A stretch of 38,806 bases of DNA, taken from an uncultured Clostridia bacterium (lineage in GTDB: Bacteria; Bacillota; Clostridia; Monoglobales; Monoglobaceae). Positions 30,004-38,671 of this stretch are shown here, piece by piece (positions within the stretch are counted from its first letter, which is position 1; every line of letters begins with the position of its first letter). Below the pieces are notes generated by a model. It was not told the origin of the DNA, did not search any database, and worked only from the letters and a program-made list of their open reading frames with translations. The stretch spans positions 1-38,806 of the forward strand of contig CAKSFQ010000022.1 of the NCBI GenBank assembly GCA_934454115.1, written 5' to 3'. The position numbers and the translations under genes were made by a program.

Positions 30004-32044
30004 AGAAGTTTAACTGGCTTTCGTGCATCGGGAAAAAGTCAAAGCGCGGCTCCAAAAATTTGAGCGTATGCTCTTTTTCGCCACAAAAGTCATAGAGCGT
30101 ATCAAAAATGCGGTTCCAATCCCAAAATTCATCGCTGAGGTTGAGATAGGAGAGCAGCAGCTCGGTGCCTTTCGGCGCAATCGGGTGCATCAGCACGGTT
30201 GCCACACGAACCATATGGAAAACATCGCAGAGCGTCTGCATACGCAGCGCCTGATCGTCTGTCTTATCGGCAGCGGCAATGTTTTTCGCCCAGTATTTAT
30301 TGGCGTTTCGGATATAAGTGTCCATCAGGCTCATGACGGAGTGGAACTCAAAGCGGTACATATACCGCTCATATTTTAAAATGGTCTCTTTGGCCTGGGT
30401 CAAAACTTCTTCACTGATGGCGCCGTAGGGGAGTTTGCCATCGTTATATTTTTGTGCCGTGTAGAAACAGGAGCGCGCCACGCGGTTAAACACATTGGAA
30501 AGCAGCTTACCCTCCTTTAATACTGGGTCGGCATCCTTTTCGCCGGCGGCCGGGTTGAGCGGTTTTGGCTGAAAGCTGACGCTTTTTAAGCCGAGACCGA
30601 GACTTAAAAAGTGCGCTCTGAGCTGTTCCGGCATGTAGTATGCAAAAAGGTCGGCAGCCATCGGCGGCTTGACTGCGCCGCTGGAGCTTGCTTTTTTATT
30701 CAAAAACAGAATGTGGTTGTTTGCAACCAGGGTCGGCAGCGTCAGCTGGCCGTCCTTCGGATGGGTGGTGAGCGAGTCGCGCTCTCCTTGCGTTGCCATA
30801 AACATCACCATTTCGGCGATGCCGTAAAAATAGATGTTGTCCTGACCGATAAACTGGTAGACCTTAGCATCCTCCGAGCACCAGAATTTCTTCCATTCAT
30901 TTTCATCCTTGCCGCACTGCTTTAAATAGGTGCGCGTAAAGGAAATCGGCGCCCACAGAGACTCCGGCCATACCCAGATTGTCAGTCCCTCTTCGCCGTC
31001 AATGACCGGCGCGGGAACGCCCCATTCGATATTCCCGGTCAGCCGGAAGGGAACCAGCGTTTTCCCGGCGCGGAAACGAATGTTATGTGCGCCGAGTACC
31101 TCACGCGCGGCGTCTCTTTGCGCAAGGGTCTGAAATTCCAGGGCAAACGAGGTTTTGTTTGCGGTTGTATTTAGGGTGTGCTTTGGCAACTGGGCGCAGA
31201 TGGCGTCGTATTCCTCACGCAGTTCGTTTTTGATATAGACCATCGGCGGCATCATAAATTCACGAATGGTATTGGCAACCAGGGGACGCACCGTCTCGTC
31301 CGTAGCGATTTGATCGACATATTGGTTCATCAGATCCTGAAACTTGGTAAGATCGATATACCAGTTGGTGACATCGCGCATCTCCGGCGTTTCGCCGGTC
31401 AGGGTACTTTTCGGATCGATCAGATCCTCCGGCATGTACTGATGCCCCATGGAACATTCGTCCGCATAGCCTTTATCGGAGGTACAGTTTTCTACCGGGC
31501 AGCGGCCGACCACCTGTCTGCCGTTCAAAAACTGACCGGCTTTTGCGTCATAAAACTGACGGGTAACCAGCTTTTCCAGATATCCGTTTTGGTGCCACAG
31601 CTCCATCAGCTCCTTGGTAACCGCTTCGTGCTCACACTTGGCATCGTCCAGACCGGACGCCGCAAACAGATTTAAACTGATTTCATATTCCAAAAGCGTT
31701 TCCTTTTGGCTTTCGTGGTTTTGGCGCACAAAATCTTCGATTGTGCCGGAAAACGCGCCGCTCTCGTGCAGACTGCGGTAGCTTTCCACAATGGGCGAAC
31801 CGTAGCAGTCGGTGCCGGATACAAAGACGACATTGTCCGCACCGATGCGATCGCGCAAAAATCGCGCCATTACGTCTGCCTGCACAAAAACGCCGCCGAC
31901 ATGGCCGAAGTGCAATTTTTTGTTTCCGTAGGGCATACCGCCCGTGATAACCGCCCGTTTCGGAAAGACGGGGCGCGGCATATCGAGTATATTTTCACGT
32001 TCCTTGCGAAATCCCTCGCGGTCATGATTCTTTTCTTTTCCCAT
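30002..32044 (-). CDS. divergent methionyl-tRNA synthetase-like protein
   Basis: A 680-residue class I synthetase of the MetRS type, which would charge tRNA-Met. The HIGH element is present as HFGH (45-48) in ITGGMPYGNKKLHFGHVGG, and VVFVSGTDCYGSPI is the MetRS pattern. A zinc knuckle reads CPVENC...DEC, and QFIGQDNIYFYGIAEMVMF and WVWPESLWAPI are synthetase-core segments. The KMSKS loop is not recognisable; at its expected place (about 450) the sequence is LFLNKKASSSGAV. There is an extra N-terminal segment of about 30 residues. It starts four bases after the gltX stop behind AAAGGA, so the two synthetases are coupled. It could be the sole MetRS or a paralogue. Confidence 0.8.
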   Translation of the reverse strand: MGKEKNHDREGFRKERENILDMPRPVFPKRAVITGGMPYGNKKLHFGHVGGVFVQADVMARFLRDRIGADNVVFVSGTDCYGSPIVESYRSLHESGAFSGTIEDFVRQNHESQKETLLEYEISLNLFAASGLDDAKCEHEAVTKELMELWHQNGYLEKLVTRQFYDAKAGQFLNGRQVVGRCPVENCTSDKGYADECSMGHQYMPEDLIDPKSTLTGETPEMRDVTNWYIDLTKFQDLMNQYVDQIATDETVRPLVANTIREFMMPPMVYIKNELREEYDAICAQLPKHTLNTTANKTSFALEFQTLAQRDAAREVLGAHNIRFRAGKTLVPFRLTGNIEWGVPAPVIDGEEGLTIWVWPESLWAPISFTRTYLKQCGKDENEWKKFWCSEDAKVYQFIGQDNIYFYGIAEMVMFMATQGERDSLTTHPKDGQLTLPTLVANNHILFLNKKASSSGAVKPPMAADLFAYYMPEQLRAHFLSLGLGLKSVSFQPKPLNPAAGEKDADPVLKEGKLLSNVFNRVARSCFYTAQKYNDGKLPYGAISEEVLTQAKETILKYERYMYRFEFHSVMSLMDTYIRNANKYWAKNIAAADKTDDQALRMQTLCDVFHMVRVATVLMHPIAPKGTELLLSYLNLSDEFWDWNRIFDTLYDFCGEKEHTLKFLEPRFDFFPMHESQLNF

Positions 32045-32048
32045 AATC

Positions 32049-33713
32049 TTAATTCCTTTCTTTCGGCATCGGTTGCATTGCTGATTCGATTCTGCGTCTC
32101 ATGCAAGGCTCGCCAAGCAGATGGCAGATTTCCCACAGATCGGGCGAATTGGTTCTGCCTACGATGGCGACCCGAATCACGTTGCTGACATCGGTAATGC
32201 TGCCCTTGTACATCTCCGGGTTCTTTTTATAGTCCTTCGGCTTTAAGGCATATTGCATGTCGCCGGCAATATCGCGAATCTTCTGGAACCACGCAGCGTT
32301 ATCATCGGCATGGTCGTAGGTTTCAAGATAGCGTTTTAAAATTTCACCGCGGTCGGACTCTGTGACATTTTCCGGATAGGGACTCTCCTTGGTGAAGGTC
32401 TCGTCAAAGTAGAAGGATAAGAACTGACGCGCCTGCTTCCAGTTGGTTAAATCCTTACGCGGCCGTGCGCCCGTTCTGCCCACATCGATGATCTTTTCGG
32501 TAAACGCGCGGTCTTTGGTGAACAGTGCGTAAAAGTCCGGGTCGTATTCCTTAAGCCAGAGTGACATCTTTTCATAAATTTCGGACGCCGGAATCCGCAG
32601 CAGAGTCTCCTGACTGACGCTGTCAAACTTCATCATATCAAACAGGGCGCCGGAATGCCCCATTTTTTCCAGAGTAAACGTAAAATCGTCCATCGGCGCG
32701 TCCGGATGCTCGCTGCGCCATTCTTCATAATTGGAGTTTAAAAGGGTCATTAAATACTCCCGTACCGCTTCCGGGACATAACCCTCTCTGCGGTAGTAGT
32801 CAAGGCCGAGCTCCGGATCCTTGCGCTTGGACAGCTTGCGCTTGGTATCGCCGTCCATCTTCATCAGCACAGGCGTGTGACAGTAGATGGGACGTTTCCA
32901 GCCGAAGGTGTCAAACAGCTGCGCGTGGATCGGCGCGGTGGACAGCCATTCTTCACCGCGTACCACGTGGGTGGTACGCATGAGGTGATCGTCAATGACA
33001 TGCGCAAAGTGATAGGTCGGAATCCCGTCCGATTTCAGCAGGACAAAGTCCTGGTAGTTTTCCTGTAGTTTCAGCGTGCCGCGGATGCCGTCAAACAATT
33101 CCAGCGTATGACTGATGTCGCCGTCGGAGCGAAAACGAAGCACGTATTCCTCGCCGGCCGCGATTCGTTTTTCAATCTCCTCGATCGAAAGGTCGCGGCA
33201 GAGCGCCCACTCGCCGTAGTAGCCGAAGTTTTCTTTTTGAGAAATCTGGATGTTTCGCATTTCGGTGAGCCGTTCCTCACTGCAAAAACAGGGATAGGCC
33301 AGACCGCGCCGTACCAGTTCTTTGGCAAAGCATTGGTAAACTTCCTTCCGCTGCCGCTGACGGTAAGGGCCATAGTCGCCGCGGTCGCTTTCTGCGGTTG
33401 CACCCTCGTCGAAAGAAATGCCGAAATAGTCCATGGCGGAGAGCAGCAGTTCAACGGCGCCGGGTACCTCGCGCTTTGCGTCGGTGTCCTCGATCCGAAG
33501 ATAAAAAACGCCGCCGCTCTGGTGTGCCAGCCGTTCGCCAATCAGTGCGTTATACAAGTTGCCGAGATGAACAAAGCCTGTCGGACTGGGTCCGATTCTG
33601 GTGACCTTGGCATCCCCTAAGAGCCCCTCGCGGCGGGGATAGCGCGTCTCGTAATCCTCCGTTGTTTTGGTGATATCGGGAAACAGCAGCTCTGCCAGAT
33701 AATTTGTATCCAT
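32049..33713 (-). CDS. gltX: glutamyl-tRNA synthetase
   Basis: A 554-residue class I synthetase. GPSPTGFVHLGNL (HLGN at 49-52) is the HIGH motif and KRKLSKRKDPE the KMSKS-type loop. YLRIEDTDAKREVPGAVE, RGLAYPCFCSEERL, FVLLKSDGIPTYHFAHVIDDHLM and VVRGEEWLSTAPIH are GluRS-specific. The HIGH motif usually lies within the first ten residues; here a charged N-terminal extension of about 35 residues precedes it, as in a subgroup of clostridial GluRS enzymes. The ATG at 33713 follows AGAGG by seven bases. The gene is first in a two-gene unit with the MetRS-like protein. Confidence 0.94.
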   Translation of the reverse strand: MDTNYLAELLFPDITKTTEDYETRYPRREGLLGDAKVTRIGPSPTGFVHLGNLYNALIGERLAHQSGGVFYLRIEDTDAKREVPGAVELLLSAMDYFGISFDEGATAESDRGDYGPYRQRQRKEVYQCFAKELVRRGLAYPCFCSEERLTEMRNIQISQKENFGYYGEWALCRDLSIEEIEKRIAAGEEYVLRFRSDGDISHTLELFDGIRGTLKLQENYQDFVLLKSDGIPTYHFAHVIDDHLMRTTHVVRGEEWLSTAPIHAQLFDTFGWKRPIYCHTPVLMKMDGDTKRKLSKRKDPELGLDYYRREGYVPEAVREYLMTLLNSNYEEWRSEHPDAPMDDFTFTLEKMGHSGALFDMMKFDSVSQETLLRIPASEIYEKMSLWLKEYDPDFYALFTKDRAFTEKIIDVGRTGARPRKDLTNWKQARQFLSFYFDETFTKESPYPENVTESDRGEILKRYLETYDHADDNAAWFQKIRDIAGDMQYALKPKDYKKNPEMYKGSITDVSNVIRVAIVGRTNSPDLWEICHLLGEPCMRRRIESAMQPMPKERN

Positions 33714-33760
33714 AACGTTACCTCTTTTGCTCAAATTTCAATAATGATCTCTAAACCATT

Positions 33761-33789
33761 ATTTTACCCTTTTTTTGTAAAAAAGTCAA
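33761..33789 (-). promoter_or_regulatory. promoter of the gltX-metG unit
   Basis: The minus-strand TTGACT is at 33784-33789 and TAAAAT at 33761-33766, with a 17-base spacer. The leader of about 40 bases is too short for a T-box. Confidence 0.7.
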
Positions 33790-33906
33790 GCAATACGGGG
33801 AGATGAGAGGGACGGATTCTTTTTTGGGATTGTAAAATTTTGAAAACGCGAAAAATCGCTTCCCAAAACCAGAATTTTAACGGCCATCTTTCGGTCAGAT
33901 TGACTA

Positions 33907-33942
33907 TTGACTTTTTACATAAAATAGTATATTGTGTAAAAT
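33907..33942 (+). promoter_or_regulatory. promoter region of potABCD
   Basis: Two overlapping options are seen. TTTACA (33914-33919) with TAAAAT (33937-33942) and a 17-base spacer is the better one. TTGACT (33907-33912) with TATATT (33928-33933) has a 15-base spacer. Confidence 0.5.
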
Positions 33943-33993
33943 ATCGTGTTATTTTAATACGAAACATAAAAAACCTTGAAGGGGGTATTTGTA

Positions 33994-35046
33994 TTGGAGA
34001 ATATTGTCAGCCTTGAGGACATCGTTGTTACCTTTGACGGAGAGCAGATTTTAAACCACATTAACCTGGATATCCGGGATAAAGAGTTTGTCACGCTGCT
34101 TGGACCGTCCGGTTGTGGAAAAACCACAACGCTTAGGATCATCGGTGGTTTTCTGGAACCTGACAGCGGCACTGTTACGTTTGAAGGGAAAAAGATCAAC
34201 CATATTCCGCCGTATAAGCGGAATGTTAATACCGTATTCCAGCGTTATGCACTGTTTCCGCATCTGAATGTGTATGAGAACATCGCCTTTGGCCTTAGGG
34301 TCAAGAAGATGCCGGATCGGGAGATTCGCAGCCGTGTGGGGGAAATGCTGGAGCTTGTGAATCTGCGCGGCTATGAAAAGCGAAATATCAGCCGTCTGTC
34401 CGGCGGTCAGCAGCAGCGTGTGGCGATTGCCAGGGCGCTGGTGAATCAGCCGAAGGTATTGCTGCTGGACGAGCCGCTGGGCGCGCTTGACCTAAAGCTG
34501 CGCCAGGAAATGCAGATGGAGCTGAAAAAGATTCAGCAGCGTTTGGAGATCACCTTTATTTACGTTACGCACGATCAGGAAGAGGCCTTGACGATGAGCG
34601 ACACAGTCGTCGTCATGAACCATGGCAATATTCAGCAAATCGGTACGCCTGTCGATATTTATAACGAGCCGCAGAATGCGTTTGTTGCGGACTTTATCGG
34701 CGAGAGCAACATTCTGCCCGGCATTATGCGAAAAGACCGCCTGGTTGAGATCAGCGGCAGGGAATTTGTCTGTGTGGACGCAGGCTTTGGCGAAAATACG
34801 CCGGTGGATGTGGTGATCCGTCCGGAGGATATCACCCTCGCCGCGCCGGAGGACGCGCAGATTTCCGGAGTGGTAACCTCGGTGACCTTTAAGGGCGTTC
34901 ATTATGAAATGGTGGTGGAGGCTTATGATTTTCAGTGGCTGATTCAGTCCACCAAGGCTGCCCGGGAGGGAGCGACGGTTGGAATCACGTTTGGTCCCGA
35001 TGATATTCATATCATGCACAAGATGAAAGGATCGGTGGGAAGATGA
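33994..35046 (+). CDS. potA: spermidine/putrescine ABC transporter ATPase
   Basis: A 350-residue ATP-binding subunit of the polyamine importer. Walker A GPSGCGKT is at 37-44, Q-loop [13 protein letters not shown], signature [15 protein letters not shown], Walker [16 protein letters not shown] and switch [14 protein letters not shown]. The C-terminal TOBE region contains [13 protein letters not shown]. The start is a TTG at 33994, eight bases after AAGGGGG; a TTG at 33976 overlaps that site. The stop overlaps the potB ATG by four bases. The typical PotA motif order and the neighbours potBCD make the call secure. Confidence 0.95.
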   Translation: MENIVSLEDIVVTFDGEQILNHINLDIRDKEFVTLLGPSGCGKTTTLRIIGGFLEPDSGTVTFEGKKINHIPPYKRNVNTVFQRYALFPHLNVYENIAFGLRVKKMPDREIRSRVGEMLELVNLRGYEKRNISRLSGGQQQRVAIARALVNQPKVLLLDEPLGALDLKLRQEMQMELKKIQQRLEITFIYVTHDQEEALTMSDTVVVMNHGNIQQIGTPVDIYNEPQNAFVADFIGESNILPGIMRKDRLVEISGREFVCVDAGFGENTPVDVVIRPEDITLAAPEDAQISGVVTSVTFKGVHYEMVVEAYDFQWLIQSTKAAREGATVGITFGPDDIHIMHKMKGSVGR

Positions 35047-35852
35047 GAAGAAAGATGCTTGCCGCCCCCTACCTTGTGTGGATGGCGGTGTTTGTGATTG
35101 TTCCGCTGATTATGGTGGCTTATTTTGCGTTTACGGACGGCGACGGGAACTTTACGCTGCAATATGTTGCGGAGGTTGCCCAGTACAGCAATATATTTGT
35201 GCGTTCGATCTGGCTTGCTGCGATTGCGACAGTGATCTGCTTGGTGATTGCCTATCCGCTGGCGTTTACGCTTGCCAACATGGACCTTAGGGTACAAGGA
35301 ACCATGGTGATGATCGTGGTACTGCCGATGTGGATGAATTTTCTGCTTCGTACCTATGCGTGGATGACCCTGCTCGGCAATGAGGGCATCATCAATACCT
35401 TGCTTGGTTATGTCGGCATCGGTCCGTTTAAAATGCTGAATACCCAGGGCGCCGTTGTGCTCGGCATGGTCTATGACTATCTGCCGTTTATGATACTGCC
35501 GCTTTATTCCGTCATGGTAAAAATCGATAAAAGCGTTTTGGAGGCGGCACAGGATCTGGGCTGCAACAGTGTCAAGACAATGCTTCGCGTGATCTTTCCG
35601 CTGAGCCTTCCGGGCGTCATGTCCGGCATCACGATGGTATTTGTGCCGGCCATCAGCACCTTTATTATTTCGCGGATGCTGGGCGGCGGATCTAACCTTT
35701 TAATCGGCGATCTGATTGAGATGCAATTTTTAGGAAATTCCTATAACCCAAACCTGGGCGCCGGTATTTCCTTGGTTTTGATGGTGATTATCCTCTTAAT
35801 CATGACATTAATGAATCAATTTGATTTGGACGACGACCGCGTGTTGATGTAA
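35043..35852 (+). CDS. potB: spermidine/putrescine ABC transporter permease PotB
   Basis: A 269-residue inner-membrane permease with about six membrane segments. The N-terminus ([25 protein letters not shown]) is typical of Pot[14 protein letters not shown] is a polyamine-permease hallmark, and the EAA loop is [21 protein letters not shown]. It overlaps potA by four bases and precedes potC by 13 bases, so the subunits are made in a fixed ratio. Confidence 0.95.
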   Translation: MRRKMLAAPYLVWMAVFVIVPLIMVAYFAFTDGDGNFTLQYVAEVAQYSNIFVRSIWLAAIATVICLVIAYPLAFTLANMDLRVQGTMVMIVVLPMWMNFLLRTYAWMTLLGNEGIINTLLGYVGIGPFKMLNTQGAVVLGMVYDYLPFMILPLYSVMVKIDKSVLEAAQDLGCNSVKTMLRVIFPLSLPGVMSGITMVFVPAISTFIISRMLGGGSNLLIGDLIEMQFLGNSYNPNLGAGISLVLMVIILLIMTLMNQFDLDDDRVLM

Positions 35853-35865
35853 GGGGGGGACAAAA

Positions 35866-36660
35866 ATGAAAAAATTATCAAAAGTTTATTTGAGCCTTGT
35901 GCTCGCCTTTTTGTACCTGCCGATTCTGGTGCTGATTATCTTTTCGTTTAACGTCTCTAAAAGCCGTTCTGTGTTCACCGGCTTTACCTTAGACTGGTAT
36001 CAAAAACTGTTTCATAATGAGCTGATTATGGCATCGCTCGGAAACACATTGATTGTTGCGGTGATTGCCTCGGTCTGCGCGACCGTGCTTGGTACCGTGG
36101 CAGCAATTGGAATCTATAAAATGCGTAAGGTGCCTAAGATGATGGTGATGGAGGTTACCAATATTCCGATTACCAACCCGGAAATCGTGACAGGTGTTTC
36201 GCTGATGCTGCTGTTTGTGTTTTTTGCGGCGCGTATGAACCTGGAATTTGGTTTTGTGACCCTGATTATTGCACATATTACCTTTGACGTTCCCTACGTG
36301 GTGATGAACGTGATTCCAAAGCTTCGGCAGATGGATGCCAACCTATATGAGGCGGCACAGGATCTCGGCTGCGGCCCGGTACGCTCCTTTTTCAAGGTTG
36401 TGCTGCCGGAGATTCTGCCGGGTGTGGTTTCCGGCTTTTTGATGGCGTTTACGTTTTCGCTGGACGACTTTGTGGTCAGCTATTTTACCAGCGGTTCCGG
36501 CGCACAGACGCTGCCGATTACCATTTACGCCATGACAAGACGTAAGGTCAGCCCGGAAATCAACGCGCTTTCCACCATTATTTTTGTGGTGGTGCTTGTC
36601 GTTCTGATTTTAAAGAATCTGTTAGAGAGCCGCAGTATCCGAAAGGAGGCGTCAAAATGA
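35866..36660 (+). CDS. potC: spermidine/putrescine ABC transporter permease PotC
   Basis: A 264-residue second permease. SFNVSKSRSVFTGFTLDWYQKLFHN is the usual PotC N-terminal region and the EAA loop is [36 protein letters not shown] is conserved in PotC. GGGGGG precedes the ATG. The stop overlaps the potD start by four bases. Confidence 0.95.
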   Translation: MKKLSKVYLSLVLAFLYLPILVLIIFSFNVSKSRSVFTGFTLDWYQKLFHNELIMASLGNTLIVAVIASVCATVLGTVAAIGIYKMRKVPKMMVMEVTNIPITNPEIVTGVSLMLLFVFFAARMNLEFGFVTLIIAHITFDVPYVVMNVIPKLRQMDANLYEAAQDLGCGPVRSFFKVVLPEILPGVVSGFLMAFTFSLDDFVVSYFTSGSGAQTLPITIYAMTRRKVSPEINALSTIIFVVVLVVLILKNLLESRSIRKEASK

Positions 36661-37916
36661 AACGTTGGATTGCCTTTTTGATGATGCTCCTCCTGTCCTT
36701 GATGTGTTTGAACTCCTGCCAGACGGCGGAAAACGAGGACGAAGAGCCTGTAGAGGTACAAATGGTACAGGTGGAGGATCCGGCGTATTACAGCCGTTTG
36801 CAAAACGCAGGGATCTCTATCAATGTCTATAACTGGGGTGAATATATCCCGGACGGGAGCGAGGATGGGGTGCTGAACCTCAATGCGGAATTTACCAGGC
36901 TGACCGGGATTCGGGTGAATTACACGACCTACGCCACCAATGAAGAGCTTTACGCAAAGCTAAAAGGCGGCGGCGCCAGCTATGATATCATCATTCCGTC
37001 CGATTATATGATTTCGCGTATGATTCGCGAGGATATGTTAGAGCCGCTTGATTTTCAGAATATTCCGAATGAAAAGAATATTATGGAAAAGTTCAAAAAC
37101 CCGGAATACGATCCGGAGAACGCCTATTCGGTACCATATACCTGGGGTACGGTGGGTATCATCTATGATAACACGGCGATTGACCTTCCGGAAGAGGAGA
37201 TCGACTGGGATATCCTTTGGGATCAGACGTATCGGGATCAGATTCTGATGTTTGATAATCCGCGTGACGCCTTTGCCATTGCGGAAATCAGAAAAGGGTA
37301 TTCTTTAAATACCGAGGATAAGGATGAGCTGACCGACGCGGCAAGGCTTCTGGTGGAGCAAAAACCGGTGGTACAGGCCTACGTTATGGATGAGATTTTT
37401 GATAAGATGGGCGCCGGTGAGGCAGTGCTCGCCCCATATTATGCAGGTGATGCCGCGACCTTGATGGACGAATACGACCATTTAAGTTTTGTCATTCCAA
37501 AGAGCGGAACCAACCTGTTCTTCGATGCGGTCTGCATTCCGAAAGGATGCAAACAAAAAGAAGCTGCCGAGATGTATATCAACTTTCTGTGTGAGCCGGA
37601 CGTTGCCTACGCAGTGACGGATTTTATCGGCTATTCCACGCCGAACCAGGCGGCTTATGATATGCTGGATGACGAACTGAAAGAGGATCCGATTGCATAC
37701 CCGGATGATGACTATCTGGCAGAGCATACCACCGTATTCTGCAATCTTTCCGATGATGCTAATGCAACGATGCAGACCCTTTGGACGGAGATGAAGAGTG
37801 CGGAGCAGGAGTCGAATAATCCGTATTTGGTGCCGATATTTATGCTTCTTTGCGTACTTTTGTCGGTGGGAATCCTGATTCGCCGCTATATCCGCAGCAA
37901 AAAAGATATCTTTTAA
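36657..37916 (+). CDS. potD: spermidine/putrescine-binding lipoprotein PotD with extra C-terminal membrane helix
   Basis: A 419-residue polyamine-binding protein that delivers substrate to PotBC. The N-terminus is a lipoprotein signal with lipobox LNSC and Cys21. The mature part has PotD features: YNWGEYIPDG, YDIIIPSDYMISRM, VPYTWGTVGIIYD, FDNPRDAFAIA and YINFLCEPDVA. The usual fold ends near residue 380. Here about 30 more residues form a hydrophobic helix (YLVPIFMLLCVLLSVGILI, about 391-409) and a basic tail RRYIRSKKDIF. The protein is thus predicted to be held at both ends, by lipid and by a transmembrane helix with its tail inside. A strong terminator follows. Confidence 0.93.
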   Translation: MKRWIAFLMMLLLSLMCLNSCQTAENEDEEPVEVQMVQVEDPAYYSRLQNAGISINVYNWGEYIPDGSEDGVLNLNAEFTRLTGIRVNYTTYATNEELYAKLKGGGASYDIIIPSDYMISRMIREDMLEPLDFQNIPNEKNIMEKFKNPEYDPENAYSVPYTWGTVGIIYDNTAIDLPEEEIDWDILWDQTYRDQILMFDNPRDAFAIAEIRKGYSLNTEDKDELTDAARLLVEQKPVVQAYVMDEIFDKMGAGEAVLAPYYAGDAATLMDEYDHLSFVIPKSGTNLFFDAVCIPKGCKQKEAAEMYINFLCEPDVAYAVTDFIGYSTPNQAAYDMLDDELKEDPIAYPDDDYLAEHTTVFCNLSDDANATMQTLWTEMKSAEQESNNPYLVPIFMLLCVLLSVGILIRRYIRSKKDIF

Positions 37917-37927
37917 CATGATTTTTC

Positions 37928-37974
37928 AGAGACTGCCGCAAAATGGTTTCATCTTGCGGCGTCTCTATTTTTTT
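37928..37974 (+). terminator. potABCD terminator
   Basis: AGAGAC-T-GCCGCAA pairs with TTGCGGC-GTCTCT (one bulged base), followed by A and seven T. Confidence 0.88.
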
Positions 37975-37980
37975 CACCTG

Positions 37981-38009
37981 TTGACAAGAGAGAAGTTTCG
38001 TATTATAAT
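37981..38009 (+). promoter_or_regulatory. promoter of the tetR-type gene
   Basis: TTGACA at 37981-37986 and TATAAT at 38004-38009, 17 bases apart; a perfect consensus. Confidence 0.88.
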
Positions 38010-38011
38010 AA

Positions 38012-38029
38012 AACTAACGACCGTTAGTT
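38012..38029. promoter_or_regulatory. TetR-type operator
   Basis: AACTAACG-AC-CGTTAGTT is an 18-bp palindrome directly downstream of the -10 box and 12 bases before the start codon. Its type (CTAACG/CGTTAG) is common for TetR repressors and indicates autorepression. Confidence 0.75.
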
Positions 38030-38041
38030 AGCGGAGGACTT

Positions 38042-38671
38042 ATGAAACAGGAAGATACCAAACAGGTCATTCTTGAAAAGGCGCTGGAGCTGTTTTCGGC
38101 AAAGGGATATGATTCTGTCAGTATGGGTGAAATCGCAAAAGCGGTGGGGATGAAAGCCCCGTCGCTCTACAATCATTATTCCGGCAAACAGGCCATCTTT
38201 GACGCGATTGTGGAATCCACGGTGATGCAGTACGAAAAATATACGGATGCAATCCATGTGCATGTGCAGGAAGCCGAAAAGGATTTTGCCGTCTTTTCCG
38301 AAATGGAAGAGGACGTGCTGGTTCAAAAGGTGTGCAAGATCTTTTTGTACTCGCTGCATGATAAGGCGATCAGCCGTTTTCGCCGCATGATGACGCTGGA
38401 GCAATTTCGGTCGCCGGCGCTTTCTGCGCTGTATTCCGCGCGGTATGTTGACCGGCTGACCGATTATCACGTAAGGATTTTTGAAAGCCTGATTGCCCGC
38501 GGTGAGATCAGGCAAGAAAATCCACGGACGCTGGTGATGATGTACGTGGCGCCGATTATCATGCTGCTTGGCGTTTGCGACCGCCAGCCGGAGCGCGAGG
38601 AGGAGTGCGTCAAAAAGCTGGATGCGCATGTCAGACTGTTTTACCGCACGTTTCACAATGCAGACGTCTAG
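38042..38671 (+). CDS. TetR-family transcriptional repressor
   Basis: A 209-residue TetR regulator. The N-terminal helix-turn-helix (about 7-55) reads ILEKALELFSAKGYDSVSMGEIAKAVGMKAPSLYNHYSGKQAIFDAI. The C-terminal ligand-binding domain (about 60-205) has no recognisable specificity. GGAGG lies six bases before the ATG. It has its own perfect promoter overlapped on the 3' side by a palindromic operator, so it represses itself and probably a cotranscribed gene that should follow. Beyond its stop there is a ribosome-binding site, but only a 15-codon frame. Such regulators often control an efflux pump; none is visible before the window ends. Confidence 0.9.
   Translation: MKQEDTKQVILEKALELFSAKGYDSVSMGEIAKAVGMKAPSLYNHYSGKQAIFDAIVESTVMQYEKYTDAIHVHVQEAEKDFAVFSEMEEDVLVQKVCKIFLYSLHDKAISRFRRMMTLEQFRSPALSALYSARYVDRLTDYHVRIFESLIARGEIRQENPRTLVMMYVAPIIMLLGVCDRQPEREEECVKKLDAHVRLFYRTFHNADV

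Noticed and set aside
33108..33620. Plus-strand ORF of 170 codons inside gltX
   Set aside because: It is antisense to a clear synthetase and contains no recognisable domain.
33714..33790. T-box leader before gltX-metG
   Set aside because: The leader is about 40 bases and has no T-box sequence or specifier stem.
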